Source of the DNA: an uncultured Treponema sp.
GTDB lineage: Bacteria; Spirochaetota; Spirochaetia; Treponematales; Treponemataceae
Assembly: GCA_934691925.1 (NCBI GenBank)
Contig: CAKUTI010000003.1
Location: 32,210-96,209 of the forward strand
Direction: 5' to 3'
DNA length: 64,000 bases
This document shows positions 26,071-33,325 of this stretch, piece after piece; the stretch's first letter is position 1, and every line of letters begins with the position of its first letter. The notes beneath the pieces are model-generated. The model saw only the letters and a program-made list of their open reading frames with translations. It was not told the DNA's origin and searched no databases. The position numbers and the translations under genes were made by a program.

Positions 26071-27144
26071 TTATCTTCCTCTGATTTTTTTCATAATTTT
26101 CTTGTGCCAAAAAGCGCGGAAATCTTCCGCAAGAATATAAGCCTTGTAAAAGCGGCTCAGTGGAATATCAACGCTTCCAGGCCTGTGGACTTCGAGTCCG
26201 CCGAATCCTGTCTTGAAAAGATAAAGCCCGTGCATCGGGTGATTCTCATCTCCAGTCGGCGGAATTCCGTAGAAATCATAAATCTTCGAGCCGTAATTTT
26301 TTGCGTCGCAAACCGCTGTCCATTGAACAAGATAATTCGGCATAAGGTTACGTTTTTTGTTTGAAGAGCAGCCGTAAAGATAAACCGCCTCGTCCTTTTG
26401 AAAAAGCGTTATGATTGCAGCCAAGTCCTCGTCCTCATGGCTTGCGATGTAAAGCGTAATTTTAGTCTCATCGTCAGTTCCAAGAGATTTTTCGCCGCGC
26501 TCAAGCAAGTCTTTGTAGTAAGAAAGCGGATGAAGCCCGATTCCGTCGCGCTCGGCAGTCTCCTTGTAAAGAGAATAAAACGAGTTTAAGTCTTTCTCAA
26601 AATCAGGCGATGAAGCAGTAATCGCCCGCACTTCAACTCCGCGCTTTGCCGCGTAGCGGATATTGTACCGCCACTTGTTCTTCATATTTTTTAGAAGCTC
26701 GTCTTCTGAAAGCGACAAGTCAAGAAAAGTGCTGTCAGGCGGCTGAATGTCAACTTTCGTTTTTTTTAGATTCACTTTTGAAATTCTGCAAAGCTCAGGC
26801 AAACGGAAAAGATATTCGTTCCGGTTTTCCACGTCGGGCATATCAAGCGGAATATCAAAACGGAGACAAAGCGTGTTTTTCGGAAGTTTTGAGCGGACAT
26901 TTTCCGCAAAATCTCCGAGCGACTTTACATAATCAACTTCGCTTCTCGCCTGCTCCTCAAATCCCGGAACTGCTGATTCCGCCTTGAATTCAGGCGCCAT
27001 CGGAACATAGGCAAGCGAAAAAGAGACCGGTCCTTTCCTAAAAGAACGGACAAGAACATTTATTTTGTCGTGATTTATTTTTTTCCAGCCGTGCGCGCAC
27101 TTAAAATCGCACCAAAAGCCGGACTGTTGAAAGCGTGTAGACAT
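26071..27144 (-). CDS. FemAB-like peptidoglycan interpeptide-bridge aminoacyltransferase
   Basis: This 357-residue protein resembles FemX/FemA-type enzymes that add amino acids from aminoacyl-tRNA to the lipid-linked cell-wall precursor. Two GNAT-like halves are suggested. The segment LLKNMKNKWRYNIRYAAKRGVEVR is the conserved NWRY.IR.A.K.GVEV block, and the C-terminal FDFYGIPPTGDENHPMHGLYLFKTGFGG is the family's most recognisable stretch. No ribosome-binding site is clear. TAAAAT lies 10 bases before the ATG, possibly a promoter. It heads the minus-strand operon next to a gene-free region. Confidence 0.85.
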   Translation of the reverse strand: MSTRFQQSGFWCDFKCAHGWKKINHDKINVLVRSFRKGPVSFSLAYVPMAPEFKAESAVPGFEEQARSEVDYVKSLGDFAENVRSKLPKNTLCLRFDIPLDMPDVENRNEYLFRLPELCRISKVNLKKTKVDIQPPDSTFLDLSLSEDELLKNMKNKWRYNIRYAAKRGVEVRAITASSPDFEKDLNSFYSLYKETAERDGIGLHPLSYYKDLLERGEKSLGTDDETKITLYIASHEDEDLAAIITLFQKDEAVYLYGCSSNKKRNLMPNYLVQWTAVCDAKNYGSKIYDFYGIPPTGDENHPMHGLYLFKTGFGGLEVHRPGSVDIPLSRFYKAYILAEDFRAFWHKKIMKKIRGR

Positions 27145-27372
27145 AATCCGGAAGATTTTATCAAAAATCAGAAAATTGGAAAACTAGGAAAATGAATCTT
27201 TAAAACTGCAGAGAGTATGAAAATAAATCGTAAACTGAAGTCAAAAGAGCAGACATAAATTGAATACGGCTTGTTGTTAATTAGGAGCTTTCTCAGCGTG
27301 CTTTTTATGCTTGCGGTGGACTTATGCAATGCTTACCTATAATCCTAGGCTATGGAATATGGGTATAATTTT
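27145..27372. other. Gene-free stretch left of the 22-bp array
   Basis: No credible ORF, RNA gene or terminator is visible in these 228 bases. The sequence becomes less A/T-rich around 27290-27350 and contains the small palindrome CCTAGG at 27344-27349. It may hold the promoter of the minus-strand FemAB-like operon near its left end. Confidence 0.4.
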
Positions 27373-27592
27373 AAATTAGCATTATTGATAAATCAAGTTG
27401 GAATAAAATATGTTCTAACTTTATTTCATTTTAAATTTAACTTGGTTTCACTTTTAACTTAACTTGGTTTCACTTTTAACTTAAATTGATTCAACTTTAA
27501 AATCAAATTGAATACAAATTCAATCTAAATTGGAATTCATTTAAACTCAAATTGGATTAAACTTTAAGCCAATTTGAGTTTGCGGCAATATT
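27373..27592. repeat. Iteron-like array of 22-bp AT-rich units
   Basis: About ten consecutive blocks are in register every 22 bases, starting at 27373, 27395, 27417, 27439, 27461, 27483, 27505, 27527, 27549 and 27571. Units at 27439 and 27461 are identical. The others diverge but keep AA-N-TTG at positions 1-6 and an A/T-rich second half often reading TTTAAA or TTTTAA. Units 1 and 10 are the most degenerate. The two A/T tracts per unit are about 11 bases apart, so the DNA may be intrinsically curved. It is not CRISPR-like, because there is no alternation of constant repeat and unique spacer. Function unknown. Confidence 0.8.
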
Positions 27593-27824
27593 ATGTTTAC
27601 TCTTGAATAAAGACAGGCTTGCTGTATTGAACAGTCAGGCTAAGTTTTATGAAAAACACTGCTGGTTTCGTCTCTTATACAAGGCCTCTGAGACTTGAAG
27701 AAAGACGGTATGGAGAGTTCCGGAGTCATTTCAGAGAAGCCTTTTAAGGCTAAGTCAACAGAAGCAGAAGGCCTTGCAAAAGGAATCATAAGTTGTTTTT
27801 TATTTCCAGCGTAAAACGCTTTTC
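27593..27824. other. Gene-free stretch right of the array, with possible tiny ORF
   Basis: A 32-codon plus-strand frame runs from the ATG at 27649 to TAA at 27745-27747 (begins MKNTAGFVSY), and a 63-codon minus-strand frame overlaps it. Neither has a ribosome-binding site or recognisable family. AGCCTT/AAGGCT flanking two T at 27738-27751 forms a small inverted repeat. Base composition here is less A/T-rich than in the array. It may be a degenerate repeated element. Confidence 0.3.
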
Positions 27825-27853
27825 TTGACACTTGTCAAAAAATCAAAGAAAAT
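27825..27853 (+). promoter_or_regulatory. Promoter of DNA glycosylase gene, leaderless type
   Basis: A perfect TTGACA (27825-27830), a 17-base spacer and GAAAAT (27848-27853), ending 7 bases before the ATG at 27861. The -10 is weak. Confidence 0.4.
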
Positions 27854-27860
27854 TTTCCGC

Positions 27861-28457
27861 ATGAAAAGCAGCATTTGCATGGAGCTCGAGCGCATAATTC
27901 ATCCGTTTGAGCCGTTTTTTCAAAGCGACTCAAAAATTTTGATTCTAGGAAGCTTTCCTTCCATAAAATCCCGCGCAGACGGCTTTTATTACGGAAACAA
28001 GCAGAACCGTTTCTGGAAAATGCTTTCAATAATCTTCGCAGAAAAAGATAATGAAAAAAACGAAATTTCAAAGACATCAGAAAATTTTGAACCGCAAGAA
28101 TCGTCAAAATCATTAGAAACATTAAAAACGATAGAACAGAAAAGGAATTTTTTACGGAAAAACAAAATAGCGCTTTACGACACGATAAAGGAATGTTCAA
28201 TTTCAGGCTCACTAGACAGCTCAATCCGCGGCGCAGTTCCATCCGACATCAAAAAAATTCTGAAAGAGTCAAAAATCGAGGAAATTCTTTTGAACGGAAA
28301 GACCGCCGAAAAATATTTTCTAAAATACCAAAGCCAAGAGCTCCTGTCGATTTCAAAAACAATGCCATCGACAAGCCCTGCAAACGCAGTCTGGACGCTC
28401 GAAAAGCTCGTGCAGTGCTGGGGCAAGGAATTTTCCTTAATTTTCTCCAATTCTTAA
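27861..28457 (+). CDS. Uracil-DNA glycosylase-superfamily protein (deoxyinosine/hypoxanthine type)
   Basis: This 198-residue protein resembles the group annotated as DNA-deoxyinosine glycosylase or G/U-mismatch glycosylase (COG3663). It removes deaminated bases to start base-excision repair. LILGSFPSIKSR near the N-terminus is the family's GSFPS active-site loop. YYGNKQNRFWKML follows, and MPSTSPANA is the C-terminal DNA-intercalation motif. An Asn/Glu/Ser-rich insert of about 30 residues lies between them. I prefer the ATG at 27861. A frame from 27825 uses the TTG of the likely -35 box. No ribosome-binding site is seen. Confidence 0.85.
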   Translation: MKSSICMELERIIHPFEPFFQSDSKILILGSFPSIKSRADGFYYGNKQNRFWKMLSIIFAEKDNEKNEISKTSENFEPQESSKSLETLKTIEQKRNFLRKNKIALYDTIKECSISGSLDSSIRGAVPSDIKKILKESKIEEILLNGKTAEKYFLKYQSQELLSISKTMPSTSPANAVWTLEKLVQCWGKEFSLIFSNS

Positions 28458-28472
28458 CAATATTTTTTTGTA

Positions 28473-28501
28473 TTGAACAAACTGCTCCGTTTCGCTAATA
28501 T
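28473..28501 (+). promoter_or_regulatory. Promoter of the pyrG-glnA-ANTAR unit
   Basis: TTGAAC (28473-28478), a 17-base spacer and TAATAT (28496-28501). The predicted start near 28508 gives a leader of about 115 bases that contains a complete intrinsic terminator. Confidence 0.6.
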
Positions 28502-28507
28502 GAACTC

Positions 28508-28590
28508 CCGAAAGAACGGCAAAGGAGCCGTAGATATAAGCATCGCTGTCTGCTTTTCAGCGCGGATGTTTTTGTCTACGGCTCTTTTTT
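28508..28590 (+). promoter_or_regulatory. Attenuator in the pyrG leader with ANTAR-type hexaloop
   Basis: The terminator stem is GAGCCGTAGA (28525-28534) with TCTACGGCTC (28575-28584), followed by six T. An alternative hairpin pairs CGGC (28517-28520) with GCCG (28527-28530) around the hexaloop AAAGGA. It uses the same bases as the terminator 5' arm, so the two are mutually exclusive. A second possible hexaloop hairpin, CCG-AAAGAA-CGG (28508-28519), precedes it but shares three bases with it. Both loops have A at position 1 and G at position 4, the signature of ANTAR-bound RNA. No GGGC initial sequence is present, so Bacillus-type CTP-sensing slippage is not supported. Confidence 0.6.
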
Positions 28591-28622
28591 ATTTTACTAC
28601 CTATTTTGGAGAATTTTTTATT

Positions 28623-30227
28623 ATGGAAGGCAAGGTTTCTAAATTTATTTTTGTTACCGGCGGCGTTGTTTCGGGACTCGGAAAAGGAATCACGGCGGCA
28701 AGCCTTGGTCGGCTTTTAAAATGCAGAGGACTTAAAGTCGCTTCTCAAAAGCTCGATCCTTACATGAATGTTGACCCTGGCACGATGAGCCCTTTTCAGC
28801 ACGGAGAAGTTTTTGTTACAGACGACGGAGCTGAAACCGACCTTGACCTTGGACATTACGAAAGATTTATCGATGAGAATCTGAACAAATATTCAAATTT
28901 AACTTCCGGCCGCGTTTACTGGAATGTCCTAAACAAGGAGCGTCGCGGCGAGTATCTTGGACAGACAGTCCAGATTATTCCTCACGTCACAAATGAAATC
29001 AAGGAATTTATCCTGAAAAACGCGAAAGTCACCGAAGCTGACGTTTCAATCGTTGAAATCGGCGGCACAATCGGAGACATCGAAAGCCAGCCTTTCCTTG
29101 AGGCAATCCGTCAGCTTTCAACTGAGGTCGGACGGAGAAACTGCCTTTTTATCCACGTTTGCCTTGTTCCTTATATTTCTGGAAGCGACGAGTTCAAGTC
29201 AAAGCCGACACAGCACTCGGTAAAGGAGATGATGGCTGTCGGTCTTCATCCTGATATTATCGTTACGCGCTCTGATTCTGAAATTCCGCCTGAAATCAAG
29301 CGGAAAATCTCTTCATTCTGCAACGTCTCTGAGGACTGCGTAATCGACAACAAGACTTTGTCCTCGCTTTATGAAGTTCCTCTTATGCTTCACGACCAGA
29401 AAATGGACGATGTTGTCTGCCGGGAGCTTGGAATTGAAAAAACTAGAATCGACCTGACGGAATGGAAAAAAATGGTTGACTCAATCCACACTCGCGACGG
29501 CGAGATTCAGATTGCGCTTGTCGGAAAATATGTTAAGCTGCACGATTCTTATCTTAGCATTGTCGAGAGCCTTAACCACGCTTCATTTGCGGTCGGAAAA
29601 AATGTGAAAATCAAATGGGTTGACTCAGATTCTGTTACGGACGATTCCGCGCCGGGAATCTTCGGAGACTGCGCGGGCGTGATTCTTCCGGGCGGATTTG
29701 GAAGCCGCGGAATTGAAGGAATGATAAGCACGGCTCGTTACTGCCGAGTCCACAAGAAACCTTATTTTGGAATTTGTCTTGGAATGCAGATTGCCGTAAT
29801 CGCTTTTGCGCGCGATGTTTTGGGATTGAAAGACGCGAACAGCCGCGAATTTGACGAAGTTTGCGAGCATCCTGTAATCGACTTGATGAAAGACCAGGAA
29901 GGCGTGATTATGGGCGGAACAATGCGCCTTGGAAAATATCCTTGCAAGATTCAGAAGAACACGATTCTTCACAAGGCTTACAATTCCGACTTGATTGAAG
30001 AGCGTCATCGCCACCGCTACGAGTTCAACAACGACTACCGCGAGGAGCTTAAAAAACGCGGTCTTATTATCGGCGGAACAAGCCCTGATGACAAAATCGT
30101 TGAGACGGTCGAGCTTTCAGAAAAAGAGCATCCGTTCTATGTCGGAGTTCAGTTTCATCCTGAATTCAAGAGCCGCCCGAACAACGCAGGACCGCTTTTC
30201 GTAGAATTCTTGAAGGCTTGCCTTTAA
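28623..30227 (+). CDS. pyrG: CTP synthase
   Basis: This enzyme makes CTP from UTP, ATP and glutamine. The N-terminal synthase domain starts [20 protein letters not shown] (P-loop). The C-terminal glutaminase domain has [10 protein letters not shown] (nucleophile cysteine) and [11 protein letters not shown] (catalytic His-Glu). At 534 residues it is full length. The start at 28623 is set by GGAG 11 bases upstream; the open frame extends further upstream through the leader but has no family match there. It lies 33 bases before glnA, which makes its nitrogen donor. Confidence 0.97.
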   Translation: MEGKVSKFIFVTGGVVSGLGKGITAASLGRLLKCRGLKVASQKLDPYMNVDPGTMSPFQHGEVFVTDDGAETDLDLGHYERFIDENLNKYSNLTSGRVYWNVLNKERRGEYLGQTVQIIPHVTNEIKEFILKNAKVTEADVSIVEIGGTIGDIESQPFLEAIRQLSTEVGRRNCLFIHVCLVPYISGSDEFKSKPTQHSVKEMMAVGLHPDIIVTRSDSEIPPEIKRKISSFCNVSEDCVIDNKTLSSLYEVPLMLHDQKMDDVVCRELGIEKTRIDLTEWKKMVDSIHTRDGEIQIALVGKYVKLHDSYLSIVESLNHASFAVGKNVKIKWVDSDSVTDDSAPGIFGDCAGVILPGGFGSRGIEGMISTARYCRVHKKPYFGICLGMQIAVIAFARDVLGLKDANSREFDEVCEHPVIDLMKDQEGVIMGGTMRLGKYPCKIQKNTILHKAYNSDLIEERHRHRYEFNNDYREELKKRGLIIGGTSPDDKIVETVELSEKEHPFYVGVQFHPEFKSRPNNAGPLFVEFLKACL

Positions 30228-30260
30228 AAGTTCTTTCAGCCGAAAAATTTTGGAGAAAAT

Positions 30261-31430
30261 ATGTACACAGAATCAGAAGTAATGGATTTTATCAAAGAGG
30301 AAGATGTCAAGTTTATCAGGCTTGCTTATTTTGACCTTGCAGGAAAGCAGAAAAATGTGTCGATTTTGGCAGGCGAGCTTGAAAATGTCTTCAAGAACGG
30401 ATTTCCGTTTGACGCGTCTGCCGTTGACGGTTTTGAGAAGCCGAACAAGTCTGATTTGTTTCTTCATCCTGACCCTTCAACTTTGAGCGTTCTTCCGTGG
30501 AGGCCGAGCGCGGGAAAAGTTGTGCGTATGTTCTGTGACATCAAGCATCCTGACGGAACGCCTTACAAAAAGGATTCGCGCTATCTATTGCGGACTGCGG
30601 TTGAGAAGGCGAAAAAAGAATTCGGCCTGACTTTGGATTTCGGAACGGAATTTGAATTTTATCTCTTCAAATTGGACGAGAACGGAAATCCGACAAAAAT
30701 TCCTTTTGACAACGCTGGCTACATGGATATTGCGCCTGAGGACAAGGGAGAGAATATCCGCCGCGAGATTGACTTTACGCTCGAGCAGATGGGAATCACA
30801 ACGGAGTCCAGCCACCATGAGGAAGGTCCGGGGCAGAACGAGGTTGACTTTAGATATTCAGACGCATTGACAGCCGCAGACAACGCCTCAACTTTCAAGT
30901 GGATTGTCCGGACTAAGGCTGCCGCAAACGGCCTGTACGCTGACTTTGAGCCCAAGCCGCTTCAGGACAAGCCTGGAAACGGAATGCACATCAATATTTC
31001 AACTTCAAGAAAAGATCTAATGCCTTCAATTCTGGCTGGAATTATGGAGCATCTTCCTGAAATTACTTATTACTTGAACCCGACAAGAAATTCTTACGAC
31101 AGGCTCGGCGAGCATAAAGCTCCGAAATACATCGCATGGGGACACGAGAACCGCTCGACTGTAATCAGAGTGCCTGCCGCGAAAGGAAACGATAGAATCG
31201 AAATCCGCTCAAGCGACGCGGGAACAAATCCTTATATCGCGTTCACTCTCCTGCTCCATGCCGCAATGGACGGAATCAGGAAAAATATGGATCCGCTTGA
31301 GCCTTGCGAGGAAAATCTCTTTGACCGCGAGACTGCGGAAAAATATAATTACAGGGCGATTCCAGACACTTTGAACACAGCGAAAGACCTTGCTGAAAAA
31401 AGCCAGTTTATAAAGGAAATCTTCAAATAA
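30261..31430 (+). CDS. glnA: Glutamine synthetase, short type I form
   Basis: This enzyme makes glutamine from glutamate, ammonia and ATP. Active-site blocks are complete: DFGTEFEFYLF, SSHHEEGPGQNEVDFRY, GNGMHINIS, NRSTVIRVPA and RIEIRSSDAGTNPYIAF. At 389 residues it is shorter than the usual 440-470. The C-terminal region that carries the adenylylated tyrosine in enterobacterial enzymes is missing, so adenylyl regulation is unlikely. GGAG precedes the ATG. It follows pyrG by 33 bases and overlaps the ANTAR gene by one base (TAATG), suggesting one operon controlled at the RNA level. Confidence 0.94.
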   Translation: MYTESEVMDFIKEEDVKFIRLAYFDLAGKQKNVSILAGELENVFKNGFPFDASAVDGFEKPNKSDLFLHPDPSTLSVLPWRPSAGKVVRMFCDIKHPDGTPYKKDSRYLLRTAVEKAKKEFGLTLDFGTEFEFYLFKLDENGNPTKIPFDNAGYMDIAPEDKGENIRREIDFTLEQMGITTESSHHEEGPGQNEVDFRYSDALTAADNASTFKWIVRTKAAANGLYADFEPKPLQDKPGNGMHINISTSRKDLMPSILAGIMEHLPEITYYLNPTRNSYDRLGEHKAPKYIAWGHENRSTVIRVPAAKGNDRIEIRSSDAGTNPYIAFTLLLHAAMDGIRKNMDPLEPCEENLFDRETAEKYNYRAIPDTLNTAKDLAEKSQFIKEIFK

Positions 31431-31999
31431 TGAATTCTGACACTCACAGCGTTCTTGTTGTTACAAAAGACCCGAAAATCTCCGCGCTTGCTTCTGCAAT
31501 GCTGATTTCGCCAATTTTCGACACGACTGTTACGCAGAATTTTCAGGAGGCGCGGCGCATTTGCTCGGAGCGGGTCTACAATATTGTTCTCGTTGATTTT
31601 TCTGACGGAGAAGGCTCTGATTTTGCCGCCGACATTTCAGACTCTACAAGCACGGTTCTGCTTTTATGCCCGAATCATCTTTATGAGCAAGTGAGCTACA
31701 AAGTCGAGCCTTACGGAGTTTTAACGGTCGCGACTCCTTTTGACCAGTTCTATTTCTACAGCATGATAAAGGCTGCGATTGCGGTTCAATACAAAGTGCA
31801 GATTCTTTCAAGCCAGACGATAAAGCTGAAGGAAAAAATGGAGGAAATCCGTCTGATAAACCGCGCGAAGCTTCTTTTGATGGAGCATGAGAAAATGAGC
31901 GAGATGGAAGCGCACCACGCAATTGAAAAGCGTGCGATGGACACTGGCGCAAAAAAAACTAAAATCGCGGAAGAATTGATTAAAAAGTATTCAAACTGA
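31430..31999 (+). CDS. ANTAR-domain antiterminator with degenerate receiver (NitR-like)
   Basis: This 189-residue protein joins an N-terminal receiver-like domain (about 1-115) to a coiled linker and a C-terminal ANTAR domain (about 125-180, INRAKLLLMEHEKMSEMEAH... and KRAMDTGAKKTKIAEELI). ANTAR domains bind pairs of hexaloop RNA hairpins and prevent terminator formation. The receiver keeps an aspartate in IVLVDFSDGEG, but the conserved lysine before PF is replaced (VATPF), so it may not be controlled by ordinary phosphorylation. In clostridia an ANTAR protein, NitR, is encoded directly after glnA. The same arrangement is seen here. Confidence 0.9.
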   Translation: MNSDTHSVLVVTKDPKISALASAMLISPIFDTTVTQNFQEARRICSERVYNIVLVDFSDGEGSDFAADISDSTSTVLLLCPNHLYEQVSYKVEPYGVLTVATPFDQFYFYSMIKAAIAVQYKVQILSSQTIKLKEKMEEIRLINRAKLLLMEHEKMSEMEAHHAIEKRAMDTGAKKTKIAEELIKKYSN

Positions 32000-32005
32000 T
32001 AAAAT
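31976..32005 (+). promoter_or_regulatory. Promoter of RNA methyltransferase gene, leaderless type
   Basis: TTGATT (31976-31981), an 18-base spacer and TAAAAT (32000-32005), with the ATG 6 bases later at 32012. It overlaps the last codons of the ANTAR gene. Confidence 0.5.
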
Positions 32006-32011
32006 CTTTGT

Positions 32012-33250
32012 ATGTCTAATATTGTTGTTACAGCAGAGAAAATGGTTTCAGGCGGAGACTGCCTTGCGAAAGTCAACGGAAAAAACGTGTTTATTCCATT
32101 TGCAATTCCGGGCGAGAAGCTTGAAATTGAAATCACGGGCTCTTTTCGCGACTATGACAAGGCGAAAATCGTAAAGATAATTTCTCCGTCGCCGCACAGA
32201 GCCGAGCCGTTCTGCCCTCTTTACGGAAAATGCGGTGGCTGCAATATGCAGCACATCGACCCGGAATATCAGATTGAGCTTAGGAAAAATATTCTCCGAG
32301 AGTGTTTTGAGCGCGAGGGAATTAGAGTTTCAGAAATCGAAGTTGTCTCAGGCAGCAACAAAGGATACAGAAGCAGAATCCAGCTTACAAACGGCGGCTT
32401 CAACGAGGCTGGATCAAACAGCGTTGTCAGTCTTGACTTTTGCCCTGTCGCAACCGATGAAATCAATGAATATCTTTCAAAAACTCCGCAGGAAAAGCGT
32501 CCGCGTGGAAGAGTCCATATTTTCGGAGACAAAAGAATCATCTCTGAAAACAAAGTTGTTGTCGCACAAGAGACAGAAAGACATTCAAGAGACATAAAGC
32601 TCGAGGGAAAAATCACTTCGAACCGCAAGAAAAATCTTCAGATAAGAAAAAACACATATTTTGCAGGAACAAATCTTAACAGCGCGAACAAGTGCTCTGT
32701 GGAAATTTCAGGAAAAAAAATCGAATTCGACGTTCAGGGATTTTTCCAGTCGAATCTTGAAGTCCTTGAAAAGTCAATCGGTGAAATCAAAAAAAACATG
32801 GGTGGAAAAAACTGCCTCGATATGTATTCCGGCTGCGGAACTTTCAGCGTTTTTCTTTCCGATGTTTTTGACAAGACATTTCTTGTTGAGCATAACCGCG
32901 AGCAGATTGTGTTTGCGGAGACAAATCTTCTTGGAAAAAGCCACGAAAGCTACGGACAGTCTGGCGAAAAATGGGTCAAGGAAAGCGAGCCGCTGATAAC
33001 GTCAAACAACGGAAATTTTGACGCAGTTGTGATTGACCCGCCGCGCTCAGGAATGGAAAAAGGCGTCTGCCAATGGCTTTGCCGCTCGAAAATTCCTCAG
33101 ATTCGCGCAGTGAGCTGCAATCCAAGCACGCAGGCGCGCGACGCGGCATTTTTGATAAAAGCCGGCTACAAGCTTGAAAAGCTTTATCTTCTTGATTTTT
33201 ATCCTCAGACGGCGCACATAGAAAGCCTTGCGAATTTTGAGAACGTTTAG
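32012..33250 (+). CDS. RNA uracil-5-methyltransferase, RlmD/TrmA family
   Basis: This SAM-dependent enzyme makes 5-methyluridine in 23S rRNA or tRNA. The N-terminal part (1-60) resembles a TRAM RNA-binding domain. CPLYGKCGGCNMQ supplies three cysteines of the [4Fe-4S] cluster. DMYSGCGTFSVFL is the SAM motif, VIDPPRSGMEKG is motif IV, and AVSCNPSTQARD contains the catalytic cysteine. At 412 residues the length is normal. The exact target base cannot be told from the sequence. It has no ribosome-binding site and a -10-like box ends 6 bases before the ATG. Confidence 0.92.
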   Translation: MSNIVVTAEKMVSGGDCLAKVNGKNVFIPFAIPGEKLEIEITGSFRDYDKAKIVKIISPSPHRAEPFCPLYGKCGGCNMQHIDPEYQIELRKNILRECFEREGIRVSEIEVVSGSNKGYRSRIQLTNGGFNEAGSNSVVSLDFCPVATDEINEYLSKTPQEKRPRGRVHIFGDKRIISENKVVVAQETERHSRDIKLEGKITSNRKKNLQIRKNTYFAGTNLNSANKCSVEISGKKIEFDVQGFFQSNLEVLEKSIGEIKKNMGGKNCLDMYSGCGTFSVFLSDVFDKTFLVEHNREQIVFAETNLLGKSHESYGQSGEKWVKESEPLITSNNGNFDAVVIDPPRSGMEKGVCQWLCRSKIPQIRAVSCNPSTQARDAAFLIKAGYKLEKLYLLDFYPQTAHIESLANFENV

Positions 33251-33325
33251 AAATCGAATTTTTTAGAAGAATCAAAATCGAAAAATCATAATTGAAAACG
33301 AAAAATAAAAAAGAGAGAACAAAAA

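Noticed and set aside
27373..27592. CRISPR array
   Set aside because: The units are contiguous at 22 bp with gradual divergence. There is no constant repeat separated by unique spacers, and no cas gene is nearby.
27640..27831. 63-codon minus-strand gene
   Set aside because: No ribosome-binding site, no recognisable family, and it overlaps the promoter of the DNA glycosylase gene.
28508..28590. Bacillus-type CTP-sensing attenuation of pyrG by reiterative transcription
   Set aside because: The predicted 5' end does not begin with GGGC and the terminator 5' arm does not depend on an added G run.
28473..28622. N-terminal extension of CTP synthase
   Set aside because: The 50 extra codons cover a promoter and a terminator, and CTP synthases start close to the P-loop as at 28623.
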